This document shows positions 9,184 to 17,672 of a DNA stretch of 64,000 bases, piece after piece (position 1 is the first letter of the stretch; each line of letters opens with the position of its first letter). Source of the DNA: 13-2-20CM-66-19 sp036273735. Lineage in GTDB: Bacteria > Pseudomonadota > Gammaproteobacteria > Steroidobacterales > Steroidobacteraceae. Location of the stretch: positions 1-64,000 of the forward strand of contig DASUHA010000050.1 in the NCBI GenBank assembly GCA_036273735.1, read 5' to 3'. The notes beneath the pieces were generated by a model, which was given only the letters and a program-made list of their open reading frames with translations, did no database searches and had not been told where the DNA came from. A program made the translations under genes and the position numbers.

Positions 9184-10194
9184 TCATTTAGAAGTGCGTG
9201 CCAGATGCCCTGCGCGTCCGGAGAGATGAGCCCCTCCGCTGTCGATTGGTGGCCGGCGCTCCTGGCTGGGAGGATGGCCGAAGACCGCGCGGTACGATTT
9301 GCTGAAATGGGCCGGCGAGCGAAAGCCGCAGGCGACGGCGATGCTCGTGATCGGCATCGCGGTCTGCTGCAGCAGCTCGCGGCCGCGGCGCAGGCGCAGA
9401 GTGACGTAGTACTGCGCCGGGGTCAGACCCAGGCTGCGCTGGAAGAGCCGCTGCAACTGGCGTTGTGACACCTCTGTCATGCGTGCGAGCTCCTCGAGCG
9501 GCAGGGGCTCCTCTACGTTGGCTTCCATCAGCGCGGCGGCTTGGGTAATCGACGGGTTGCAGCCACCCAGGCGCGCGGCAATCGGGATGCGCTGGCGATC
9601 CTTGCTGTCGCGGATGCGCTCCACGATGAACTGCTCGGAAATCCCCGCGGCGAGCGTCCTGCCGATGCGCGGCATGATCAGATGCAGGATGAGATCGAGG
9701 GGCGCGATCCCGCCGGTGCAGGTGCAGCGGTCACGGTCGACCACGAAGAGATCGGGAGTGAACACGATCCCGGGGAAGGTCTCGCGCAGCCCCCAGAGGT
9801 TCTCCCAGTGAATGGCGCAGCGGTAGCCATCGAGAAGACCGGCTCTGGCCAGCGCGTATGCACCCGTGCAGAGAGCCCCGAGGATCACGCGCTCGCGGGC
9901 GAGGCGGCGCAGCAGATGGATGAGCCGCTCATCGACTGCGTGCGGCACATCGATGCCGCCGCATACGAACAGGATGTCGAGCGGTGGCGAGTCTCCGATC
10001 CGGGAGGTCGGAGCCACGGCGAGGCCGTTGCTCGCCTCCTCAGGCGCTCCGTCCTGGGAATACACCGACCAGCGGTAGATGGTATCCCCCGCGAGGTAGT
10101 TGGCCATGCGCAGCGGCTCGATCGCATTGGTGAAAGCGATCATCGAGTAGTGGCGCAGGGTGAGGAACCCGAAGCGCGTGAGCTGTGCAGCCAT
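9184..10194 (-). CDS. GlxA-family AraC-type regulator, GbdR/CdhR-like
   Basis: A 336-residue paralogue of the neighbouring regulator. The N-terminus FGFLTLRHYSMIAFTNAIEP and the following RMANYLAGDTIYRW are typical of the GbdR/ArgR/CdhR branch, which senses betaine, arginine or carnitine. The elbow motif is GALCTGAYALARAGLLDG. Two helix-turn-helix segments follow: LPLEELARMTEVSQRQLQRL and ITSIAVACGFRSPAHFSKSY. It is divergent from the permease at 10492, making that permease a plausible target, and it lies about 7 kb from betBA. The inducer is an inference from family and neighbours. Confidence 0.88.
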   Translation of the reverse strand: MAAQLTRFGFLTLRHYSMIAFTNAIEPLRMANYLAGDTIYRWSVYSQDGAPEEASNGLAVAPTSRIGDSPPLDILFVCGGIDVPHAVDERLIHLLRRLARERVILGALCTGAYALARAGLLDGYRCAIHWENLWGLRETFPGIVFTPDLFVVDRDRCTCTGGIAPLDLILHLIMPRIGRTLAAGISEQFIVERIRDSKDRQRIPIAARLGGCNPSITQAAALMEANVEEPLPLEELARMTEVSQRQLQRLFQRSLGLTPAQYYVTLRLRRGRELLQQTAMPITSIAVACGFRSPAHFSKSYRAVFGHPPSQERRPPIDSGGAHLSGRAGHLARTSK

Positions 10195-10399
10195 TCGTGC
10201 GTGATGACAGCATCAATTGGGCGGGCAATCAAGGGCCGGCATGTCGGCCGCAGTCAGCGATCGCGGCGCTTCGAGGCTGGCCCGGACCCCGCGCGACGGG
10301 TAGGATCGCCGGGCAATGATCGATTTGAGTTGCTCTGCGATTGATGTCGACCCCCTAACGCAGGCACAGGGAGGTGCCCCGCCGCCGCAGGTGGCGGAG

Positions 10400-10431
10400 T
10401 CTCGAGCAAAAACCACGCTTTTTGATCGAGA
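10400..10431. promoter_or_regulatory. Imperfect inverted repeat, candidate operator
   Basis: Arms TCTCGAGCAAAAAC and CTTTTTGATCGAGA match as an inverted repeat at 12 of 14 positions with a short central spacer. The dyad is about 60 bp upstream of the permease ATG. It could bind the adjacent GlxA/AraC-type regulator or form an RNA hairpin in the leader. Confidence 0.4.
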
Positions 10432-10441
10432 CGGCGCTGGG

Positions 10442-10458
10442 CCGGGCACGATGCCCGG
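10442..10458 (+). promoter_or_regulatory. Perfect hairpin in the permease leader
   Basis: CCGGGCA-CGA-TGCCCGG gives 7-bp perfect arms and a 3-base loop, 33 bp before the chosen ATG of the permease and 9 bp before an alternative TTG start. If transcribed it would form a stable stem that could limit translation initiation. Confidence 0.4.
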
Positions 10459-10491
10459 ATCCAGCGCTTGAACAAGCCGGCCGACAGCGGC

Positions 10492-12042
10492 ATGGAGCAC
10501 TTCGGCTACAAGCAGTCGCTCGCGCGCAGCATCGGCTCGTTCGGCAGCTTCGCGGCCGGCGTCAGTTATATCTCCATACTCACCGGTACCTTTCAGCTCT
10601 TCTACTTCGGCTTCGGTACCGCCGGGCCCGCCTATCTCTGGTCGTGGCCGATGGTGCTCCTCGGTCAGCTGGCGGTCGCGCTCTGCTTCATGGAGCTGGC
10701 GGCCAAATACCCGATCGCGGGGTCGGTCTACAACTGGTCGAAGATCCTCGGCAGCCGGCTCGTCGGTTGGTCTTCGGGCTGGCTGATGCTCACCGCCTCG
10801 ATAGTCACCTTGTCCGCCGTGGTGCTCGCGTTGCAACTCAACCTGCCACGGTTGTGGAGCGGCTTTCAGGTCATCGGCGACGGCAACGGCACCTACGATT
10901 TCGCGACCAACGCCGTGATCCTCGGCACGGTCCTGATCCTCTTCACCACGGTCGTCAACGCGCTCGGCGTACGGCTGATGGCGATGATCAACAGCGCCGG
11001 GGTCTTCATCGAGCTGATTGCCGCCTGTCTGATCGCGATTTTCCTGGCAGTCAACATCAAGCGCGGTCCCGAGGTCTTCTTCTCCGCTCATGGCTACGGC
11101 GCCGGCCGGAGCTTCGGATATCTGAGCGATTTCCTGGTGGCATCGCTCGCCTCCGGATACGTCATGTACGGTTTCGACACCGCCAGCTCGCTCGGCGAGG
11201 AGACCTTGGAGCCGCGGCGCACCGCGCCCCGGGCCATTCTGCGGGCCATCCTGGCCTCGTTCGTCATCGGCGGGGCAATCCTCGTATTTGCGGTGATGGC
11301 GGCGCCTGATCTTGCCGATCCGCGCATCGGCAGCAGCAGCGGCGGCCTGCAATACATCGTCGAGCAGGTCATGTGGGGACCACTTGGCAGAATCTTCCTG
11401 GTCTGCATCGTCGTCGCGGTGACGGTATGCTCGCTGGCGGTGCACACGGCCGCCATCCGCCTCACTTTCGCAATGGCGCGCGACAATGCGCTGCCGTTCG
11501 GTGAAAAGCTTGCGCGGGTGAATTCGCAGACGCAGGCGCCCATCGTCCCTGCGGTCGTGATCGGGGTGATTGCCGAGCTGATCCTGGTCCTCAACATCGG
11601 ACAGCCGAAGATCTTCACCGTGTTGACCTCGATCGCCGTGATCATGATCTACATGGCCTACCTGCTCGTGACCATCCCCTTGCTCAAAAAACGCCTGGCG
11701 GGGCAGTGGCCGCCGGCGGACCTCGCAGCCGGCGGCTACTTCACCATGGGCAGGTGGGGAATGTTCGTCAATGTCGTCGCGGTGCTGTGGGGGAGCGGGA
11801 TGGCTCTCAACCTGGCCTGGCCGCGCGAGGCGGTCTACGGGACCCCCTGGTACAACACCTGGGGTGCCTTCGTATACATCGCCATCATTCTCGGCGCGGG
11901 CCTGTGGTGGTATGCCGTCAAAGGCCGCGGCCACATCGGCACGCTGGCATCGCACGCCCTGACCTTGGATGCCGATTCGCTGCCGGCACAGTCAGGCCCG
12001 ATGTCAGAGACCGTCCGTCCGATGTCAGACACGCTTCGCTGA
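10492..12042 (+). CDS. APC-superfamily amino acid/choline-type permease
   Basis: Inner membrane secondary transporter of about 516 residues with around 12 hydrophobic segments. The N-terminal stretch ELAAKYPIAGSVYNWSKILG is typical of the amino acid/choline transporter branch of the APC superfamily, whose members carry GABA, choline or amino acids. A TTG eight codons upstream keeps the frame open, but I chose the ATG giving MEHFGYKQSLARS because family members start at this point. The C-terminus holds a duplicated heptad (PMSETVRPMSDTLR) from a 21-bp direct repeat. It is divergent from a GbdR-like regulator and convergent, with two bases between stops, with the next permease. Confidence 0.88.
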   Translation: MEHFGYKQSLARSIGSFGSFAAGVSYISILTGTFQLFYFGFGTAGPAYLWSWPMVLLGQLAVALCFMELAAKYPIAGSVYNWSKILGSRLVGWSSGWLMLTASIVTLSAVVLALQLNLPRLWSGFQVIGDGNGTYDFATNAVILGTVLILFTTVVNALGVRLMAMINSAGVFIELIAACLIAIFLAVNIKRGPEVFFSAHGYGAGRSFGYLSDFLVASLASGYVMYGFDTASSLGEETLEPRRTAPRAILRAILASFVIGGAILVFAVMAAPDLADPRIGSSSGGLQYIVEQVMWGPLGRIFLVCIVVAVTVCSLAVHTAAIRLTFAMARDNALPFGEKLARVNSQTQAPIVPAVVIGVIAELILVLNIGQPKIFTVLTSIAVIMIYMAYLLVTIPLLKKRLAGQWPPADLAAGGYFTMGRWGMFVNVVAVLWGSGMALNLAWPREAVYGTPWYNTWGAFVYIAIILGAGLWWYAVKGRGHIGTLASHALTLDADSLPAQSGPMSETVRPMSDTLR

Positions 12043-12046
12043 CATC
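12021..12046. terminator. Hairpin spanning both convergent permease stops
   Basis: GATGTCAG and CTGACATC form perfect 8-bp arms around a 10-base loop. The right arm covers the stop codon of the + strand permease and reaches the stop of the - strand permease. A second copy of the left arm lies 21 bp upstream, so two alternative stems are possible. It probably serves as a two-way terminator built into coding sequence. Confidence 0.5.
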
Positions 12047-13466
12047 AGCGGGTCGAACGACGGCCGAAGAGCAGGTATGCCGCGAAGGCCACGGCGATGG
12101 AGACCACGCTGGCCCAGAACTGGCTCGCCATGTCCTTGTCGAGCGCCATGGCAACGAGCACCAGCGCCATGGCTGCGATGGCCGCATAGCTGGCCCACGG
12201 AAACAGCCACACCCGGAGCTCAGGCGGGCCCAGACCCGCGCGCTGACGCGCCAACCGCAGCCTGATCTGCGCCGCACACGTTATGCCGTAAATCACGACG
12301 ATGAGCGCGCCCGATGCGTTTACCAGAAAGGCGAACACCGCAGAGGGGGCAAGGTCGTGCGCGAGGATGCCGACGAACCCGGCAACGCTGCCGATCAGGA
12401 CCGAGCGCGCCGGTACCCGTCGCGAATTGAGCCTCACCAGGATGCGCGGGGCATCACCTCTTGCCGCAAGCACGAAGAGGACGCGGGAAACGACGTAGAA
12501 CGAGGAATTCAGGCACGACAGCACCGCGGTCAGGATGATGGCGGTCATGATCGGGGCCGCGTAAGGCACCTTGATCGCATCGAGCGCGATCACGAAGGGT
12601 GATACACCCGGCGGCACCTTGTTCCACGGCACGATGCAGACGATGAAGGCGATGGAGCCCAGATAGAACATGAGAATTCGCCCGACGACGGACGAGACCA
12701 TGCGCGCGACGGCGCGCGCGGGATCCGGCGATTCGACCGCGGCAATGGTCGCGATCTCCGAGCCCATCATCGAGAAGAAAACGGTCGTAACCGCCGTGAC
12801 GATGGCGAAGGGTCCCTTGGGGAAGAGCCCGCCATTCGCGTTCCACATCTGCAAGGGGCCCTGATGCGGTCCCATGGCTCCGAAGAGGAAGGCGGCGCAG
12901 ACCGCAATGAACACGAGGATGCCAGTGACCTTGATCGAGGCGAACCAGAACTCGAATTCCGCATAGGAGCGGGTGGACATCAGGTTGACCAGGGTCATCG
13001 CCCCCATCAACACCGTACCGATGACCACTTTTGGGATTCCCGGAAACCACTGCTGCAGGATCACGGCTCCGGCAATGGCTTCCACCGGGATCACGATGAT
13101 CCAGAAATACCAGTACAGCCAGCCGACGGTGAAGCCCGCCCAGTGCCCGAACCCTGCACGCGCAAACTCGGTGAAGGATCGGATGTCGGGTCGCGACACG
13201 GCCATCTCGCCCAGGCACCGCATGACGATGAGAACCATCAATCCCGTGAGCGCGTAGGTCACGATCACCATCGGCCCGGTCGCGGCGATGGCGACGCTGC
13301 TACCGACGAAGAGTCCGGCGCCGATGATCCCGCCGAGACTGATCATCGTGACGTGCCGCGGCCGCAGCGTGCGGCTGAGCTCCGGGACCTGATCGTGGGC
13401 GAGGGCGCCCGGCCTGGTGCTCGCCCCGGTTTCCAGAGCCCCGCTGCTATCGGCTGGCGTATTCAT
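12045..13466 (-). CDS. Amino acid permease, GabP/AAT type
   Basis: A 473-residue APC-superfamily permease of the amino acid transporter family, probably importing GABA or a related amino acid by proton symport. Visible marks are the first helix MISLGGIIGAGLFVGSSVAI, the glycine-rich start of TM1, the RCLGEMAV motif after TM2, and EIATIAAVESPDPARAV after TM6. The N-terminal 30 residues are hydrophilic. The gene lies 138 bp downstream of an aldehyde dehydrogenase on the same strand, so uptake and oxidation of an aminoaldehyde-forming compound is a reasonable reading of the pair. Substrate is not provable here. Confidence 0.88.
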   Translation of the reverse strand: MNTPADSSGALETGASTRPGALAHDQVPELSRTLRPRHVTMISLGGIIGAGLFVGSSVAIAATGPMVIVTYALTGLMVLIVMRCLGEMAVSRPDIRSFTEFARAGFGHWAGFTVGWLYWYFWIIVIPVEAIAGAVILQQWFPGIPKVVIGTVLMGAMTLVNLMSTRSYAEFEFWFASIKVTGILVFIAVCAAFLFGAMGPHQGPLQMWNANGGLFPKGPFAIVTAVTTVFFSMMGSEIATIAAVESPDPARAVARMVSSVVGRILMFYLGSIAFIVCIVPWNKVPPGVSPFVIALDAIKVPYAAPIMTAIILTAVLSCLNSSFYVVSRVLFVLAARGDAPRILVRLNSRRVPARSVLIGSVAGFVGILAHDLAPSAVFAFLVNASGALIVVIYGITCAAQIRLRLARQRAGLGPPELRVWLFPWASYAAIAAMALVLVAMALDKDMASQFWASVVSIAVAFAAYLLFGRRSTR

Positions 13467-13604
13467 TTCTTCTGGACGCTCTGGGTTGCGACGGAGCGGG
13501 GTTGCCCGGCCCTTCCTACTTGATCATCAGTCGAGCCCGGGATCAAGAGCCGCCAGGTGCCCGTGTCGCGTCCGTCATGGCGGCTGTCGTGAGGTTTCTG
13601 GCGC

Positions 13605-15041
13605 TTATGCCTGGGCCTCGGCGCCGATCAGGGCCTTCACCTCGAGGAAGTCGCGCAGGCCATGCTCACCCCACTCGCGCCCGTTCCCCGAGCGCTTGAA
13701 ACCGCCGAAAGGAATGCTCATGTCGCCCGGCGTACCATTGATCGTCACACGGCCGGCGCGAATTCTGCGGCCGACGCGATTGGCGCGCGCCAGATCCCCC
13801 GACCAGACGTACGCCTGAAGCCCGTAAGGCGTGTCGTTGGCAATCCGCACCGCATCCTCCTCATCACGATAAGGCAGGATCGCGAGCACGGGTCCGAAGA
13901 TCTCTTCGCGCGCGATGACCATGTCGTTGTTGACATTGGAGAAGACGGTAGGCCGGACGAAGTAGCCTTTCTCGAGCCCCGCCGGGCGCCCTTCGCCGCC
14001 GGTCACGAGATTGGCGCCCTCGCTGATGCCTTTGGCAATGTAGCTCTGCACGCGCTCGAACTGGATCTTCGACACCAGGGGTCCCACGCCGGTCTTTTCG
14101 GACGTGGGGTCGCCGACGGTGACCGCTTCGGCGGTCTTTTTGGCCAACGCCGCGGCTTCCGCCATGCGAGCTGCGGGCACCAGGAGGCGCGTCGGTGCAT
14201 TGCAGGACTGACCGGAGTTCTCGAGTACGTGCCGTACGGTGGCCTTCACCGCGCGCTCCAGATCGGCGTCCTCCAACACGATGCTAGGAGACTTGCCGCC
14301 GAGCTCCTGGTGCACGCGCTTGACCGTCGCGGCCGCGATCTTCGCGACCTCGGTGCCGGCGCGGGTCGAGCCGGTGAAGGAGACCATATCGACGTCGGGG
14401 TGGGCGGCGAGCGCCGCGCCGACTTCAGGTCCCGTGCCATTGATGAGATTGAATACGCCGGCCGGAACGCCCGCTTCGTGCAGGACCTCCGCCCAGATCG
14501 CCGCGCTGAAAGGGGAGAACTCCGAGGGCTTCAGCACCATGGTGCAGCCGGCCGCGAGCGCGGGGACGACTTTTGCCGCCACCTGGTTCATGGGCCAGTT
14601 CCACGGGGTGATCAAGGCGCATACGCCGACCGGCTCGAGGGAAAGGCGGCTCGCGCCGCGGCGCTCCTCGAACTCGAACGTCTCCAGGAGGTCGACCATC
14701 GCTGCGATGTGCCCGGTGCCGATGCCGGCTTGCGACCCCTTCGCGAGAGTGATCGGAGCACCCATCTCGTCGCGAATGGCGGCGGCGATGTCTGCGAAGC
14801 GCTTTTTGTAGACGGCGAGCATCTTCTCGAGCAGCGCGCGCCGCTCCTCCCGCGAAGTCCGCGCAAACGACTCGAATGCGCGGCGCGCGGCGGTTACGGC
14901 TCGGTCCACGTCCTTGGCGGACCCCATGGAAATGACGCCTGCAGGGGCCTCAGTCGCCGGGTTGATGACCGTGAATTCCTTAGGCTCGACAGGGTCGACC
15001 CAGCGACCGTCGATATAGAACTTGAGGTACTCGTACGCCAT
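13605..15041 (-). CDS. NAD(P)-dependent aldehyde dehydrogenase
   Basis: A 478-residue ALDH superfamily enzyme. The N-terminal FYIDGRWVDP, cofactor stretch ITPWNWPMNQVAAKVVPALA, catalytic Glu in HQELGGKSPS and catalytic Cys in NSGQSCNAPTR are all present, so it should be active. Substrate is not clear from sequence; similar proteins are annotated generically as aldehyde dehydrogenases. It precedes a GABA-permease-type transporter in the same direction and is divergent from the MetE-type gene with about 200 bp between the starts, which hold the promoters of both. Confidence 0.9.
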   Translation of the reverse strand: MAYEYLKFYIDGRWVDPVEPKEFTVINPATEAPAGVISMGSAKDVDRAVTAARRAFESFARTSREERRALLEKMLAVYKKRFADIAAAIRDEMGAPITLAKGSQAGIGTGHIAAMVDLLETFEFEERRGASRLSLEPVGVCALITPWNWPMNQVAAKVVPALAAGCTMVLKPSEFSPFSAAIWAEVLHEAGVPAGVFNLINGTGPEVGAALAAHPDVDMVSFTGSTRAGTEVAKIAAATVKRVHQELGGKSPSIVLEDADLERAVKATVRHVLENSGQSCNAPTRLLVPAARMAEAAALAKKTAEAVTVGDPTSEKTGVGPLVSKIQFERVQSYIAKGISEGANLVTGGEGRPAGLEKGYFVRPTVFSNVNNDMVIAREEIFGPVLAILPYRDEEDAVRIANDTPYGLQAYVWSGDLARANRVGRRIRAGRVTINGTPGDMSIPFGGFKRSGNGREWGEHGLRDFLEVKALIGAEAQA

Positions 15042-15239
15042 GGGGATTCCATTGCATCAGTGGACTCGATGACGGACTTTACTACGCCGGGCCAAGGACG
15101 GCGCACTGCGCCAAAAAAAGGTCAAAGCATTCCGCGATGGGCTCTTCGGGAAAATGGCGCCTGGCTAGGGACCCCGCACACGTGTCATTCTGCCCCCTCC
15201 GCATCGTGCTCGAACCCTTCCGAACCTGGGGAATGCGAC

Positions 15240-16283
15240 ATGCTCTTCCCGACGACCCTCGTAGGAAGCTATCCGCAGCCTGAGTGGCTGATCGACCGCG
15301 AGAAGCTGGCCGGGCGCTTTCCGCCACGCGTCCGGATGCGCGAGCTGTGGCGGATTCCGGAGGCGTTTCTGGCGCAGGCCCAGGACGATGCGACGGTGCT
15401 GGCGATCAAGGCGCAGGAGGAGGCCGGCCTCGACATCGTGACCGACGGCGAGATCCGCCGCGAGAGCTACTCGAACCGCTTCGCCACCGCGCTCTCGGGA
15501 GTAGACCTGGATAACCCCGGAACGGCTCTCGACAGGTCCGGACATCCCAACCCCGTACCACGCGTCGTCGGCAAGGTCTGCCGGCTGCGTCCGGTTCAGC
15601 TCGAAGACCTTGCCTTTCTCAAGCGCCACACCCGCCGCATTGTGAAGATCACCGTTCCGGGACCCTTCACCATGAGCCAGCAGGCTCAGAACGACTTCTA
15701 CCCGACTGAAGCGGAGCTGGCGCTCGACTATGCCGCGGCAGTCAACGAAGAGATCCGCGATCTGTTTGCCGCCGGCGCTGACATCGTGCAGCTCGATGAA
15801 CCCTACATGCAGGCGCGGCCGGAGAAAGCGCGCCAGTTCGGCCTGCAGGCGCTCAACCGGGCTCTCGAAGGCGTGACCGGACGCACCGCGGTGCACATCT
15901 GCTTCGGCTACGCCGCGATCATTCACCAGCGTCCGTCCGGCTATTCGTTTCTTCCGGAGCTGGCTGCCTGTTCGTGCCGGCAGATCTCGATTGAGACCGC
16001 ACAATCCCATCTCGATTGCGCGGTGCTCTCGCAACTGCGCGGCAAGCAGATCATGGTCGGCGCCATCGACCTCTCCGACATGACGGTGGAATCGCCGGAA
16101 ACCGTGGCGGAGAGAGTCCGGCGTGCCTTGCGGTATGTGAGTCCTGACGATGCGATCATCGCTCCCGATTGCGGCATGAAGTATCTGCCGCGCGAGGTTG
16201 CCTTCGGGAAGATGAGGGCCATGGCGGAGGCGGCGAAGATCCTGCGCAAGGAGTTCGGGGGGCGGGTGACCACGAGGGCCTGA
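15240..16283 (+). CDS. Short (core) cobalamin-independent methionine synthase
   Basis: A 347-residue protein equivalent to only the C-terminal catalytic half of MetE, which is about 750 residues. The zinc ligands of MetE are all present: His219 and Cys221 in VHICFG, Glu252 in QISIE, and Cys311 in APDCGMKY. The N-terminal LVGSYPQPEWLIDR and the DGEIRR motif also fit. The enzyme should methylate homocysteine, or a related thiol, in the cytoplasm. Family knowledge: such core MetE proteins lack the folate-binding half and depend on another methyl donor, such as a methyl-corrinoid protein, in characterised cases. The donor here is unknown. The upstream frame is open, but this ATG begins the conserved sequence. 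Confidence 0.85.
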   Translation: MLFPTTLVGSYPQPEWLIDREKLAGRFPPRVRMRELWRIPEAFLAQAQDDATVLAIKAQEEAGLDIVTDGEIRRESYSNRFATALSGVDLDNPGTALDRSGHPNPVPRVVGKVCRLRPVQLEDLAFLKRHTRRIVKITVPGPFTMSQQAQNDFYPTEAELALDYAAAVNEEIRDLFAAGADIVQLDEPYMQARPEKARQFGLQALNRALEGVTGRTAVHICFGYAAIIHQRPSGYSFLPELAACSCRQISIETAQSHLDCAVLSQLRGKQIMVGAIDLSDMTVESPETVAERVRRALRYVSPDDAIIAPDCGMKYLPREVAFGKMRAMAEAAKILRKEFGGRVTTRA

Positions 16284-16285
16284 CC

Positions 16286-16333
16286 CCGGCAATTGCGATC
16301 GCCGGAAGCGCAGCCCTTGCTCTTCAGGGCTGC
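16286..16333. terminator. Two hairpins between convergent genes
   Basis: CCGGC/GCCGG (16286-16305) is followed by a stronger stem GCAGCCCT-(8)-AGGGCTGC (16310-16333) with perfect 8-bp arms. They sit between the stop of the MetE-type gene and the stop of the convergent lactonase, as expected for a bidirectional terminator. No T-run is present. Confidence 0.55.
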
Positions 16334-16356
16334 CCCTCCGGGCCTGGCTGCAAGCG

Positions 16357-17479
16357 CTACTCTGCGGTAATGCCCTGGATCGTGGCTGGAAGTCCACTCA
16401 CTGTCGCGAGGTGTTGCAAACCCGCGCCGTGCACGCTGAAAGCCAGGACCCGGCCGTGCGCCGAATCGTCCACGTACAAGAACGCACCGTCCGGCGACAG
16501 CGCCGAGTCGATCGGCGCACTGCCGGCGACTTTCGCGGCGACGGCGGAGGACAGGCTGAGGGCGCCGCTTGCGCCGACTTGGTAGGCCGACAACGTTCCA
16601 CTGCCGGTGTTCGACACGAATGCGACCCGCCCGTCCCGCGTCAGGGACAGCCAGCACGTGGCCGCCTGCCCGTCACTCAGCGAAGGCGTTATGACTGAAA
16701 GGGTATCGTCGGAACCCAAGGTATATGAGGCCAGCGCGGCGGAGCCGGCAGCCGTGACCAACAGTGTTCCACCGCGGCCGAACGTGAAGCCGAACGGTCC
16801 CGATCCTGAGGCGGGCTGGCTAACGACGCTCGTGATCAGCCCGTCAGCGCCGAGCTCGAAGATGTCGATCTGATTGGTTTTACCTTCCGTCACCATCAGT
16901 CGTGTCCCGTCCGGCGTGAACCGCACGTCCTGCGGCGCAGAAGCCGATCCTCCAGTCAGCTCGCGCGCAGATGAAGGTATCGGGCGCAGGACTCCGCGGG
17001 CGTCGAGGCGGAACCCCGAGACGTTCGGCGTGCCGTGTGCGTTGAGCACGTAAACGAGATTGCCATCGACAGCGATGCTGTTGGGGAAGCTTCCGCCCGA
17101 TGGGACGGCGCGGACCCGATGATCATCTCGATCGCCGCCGATATCGATCGATGAAACGGTGTCACTGCCCGCATTGACGACCAGCAGGGGCCCTGCCCGG
17201 GCCGGCGAGGACGAGGGAGTTCTGGGACCCGAGCGGATCCAGAGCTCCGACGCCGTTGCCGGTTCCACCCGCACCGCCGGTCCGCATTTCGCCGCTTCGG
17301 GTCAAGAGGCCGTTATCGGCACGCCGGAATCGAATGATTGAGTTCCCCTGCGGATCATTCGTAGCGACGTAGACAAATCCGCTTGGGGTCGGAGGAACTG
17401 CTGCCCGCCCGAGTGGCGGGCTCGCCATGGACAAGGCGGCGATGGCTGATGCTGCGAGAAGGACAGGTTTCTGGCGCAT
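16357..17479 (-). pseudogene. Secreted lactonase-family beta-propeller, frameshifted
   Basis: Two overlapping frames together encode a seven-bladed beta-propeller lactonase-like protein (PF10282 type) of about 374 residues. The first frame supplies a Sec signal (MRQKPVLLAASAIAALSMAS) and the first blade up to GSQNSLVLAGPGR. The second continues with LLVVNAGSDTVSSIDIGG through to the C-terminus. The switch maps to a GGGG run at 17187-17190 (CCCC on the coding strand). Removing one base restores GPGRALLVVNAG, as in relatives. The gene has a good ribosome binding site AAGGAG. Either this is a recent pseudogene or a homopolymer sequencing error; the rest shows no decay. Confidence 0.8.
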
Positions 17480-17672
17480 GACGTGCTCCTTGGGGCAACG
17501 ATCTGGACTGGCGGCCTTCGGAAGTTCGATGCAAGCGCGTCAGCCGTTACAGGCGGGGCGGCTTCTTTTTGCACGAACGGGAGCGGAAGCGTCAGCGCGT
17601 GGACATGGAAAGGCGGACACGGCGAGACGGTGCCGAGCGACCTCTCGGCTGCTCATGTGCTACCCGGACGGA

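Larger units (their letters stand above)
10195..10491. other. 297-bp divergent intergenic region
   Basis: The longest gap in the window, between a divergent GlxA-type regulator and a permease. I see no credible ORF or RNA gene. It contains two inverted repeats, annotated separately, in the half nearest the permease, which fits a regulated promoter region. Confidence 0.6.

Noticed and set aside
10213..11955. A 580-codon open frame antisense to the permease
   Set aside because: Same reasoning: polar, repetitive antisense product over a clear membrane transporter.
13662..15239. 526-codon N-terminal extension in frame with the MetE-type gene
   Set aside because: It is antisense to the aldehyde dehydrogenase and has no similarity to the MetE N-terminal half; the family sequence begins exactly at the ATG at 15240.
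15042..15239. A SAM, SAH or cobalamin riboswitch upstream of the methionine synthase gene
   Set aside because: I looked for the conserved cores of these elements by eye and found none; a covariance-model search would be decisive.
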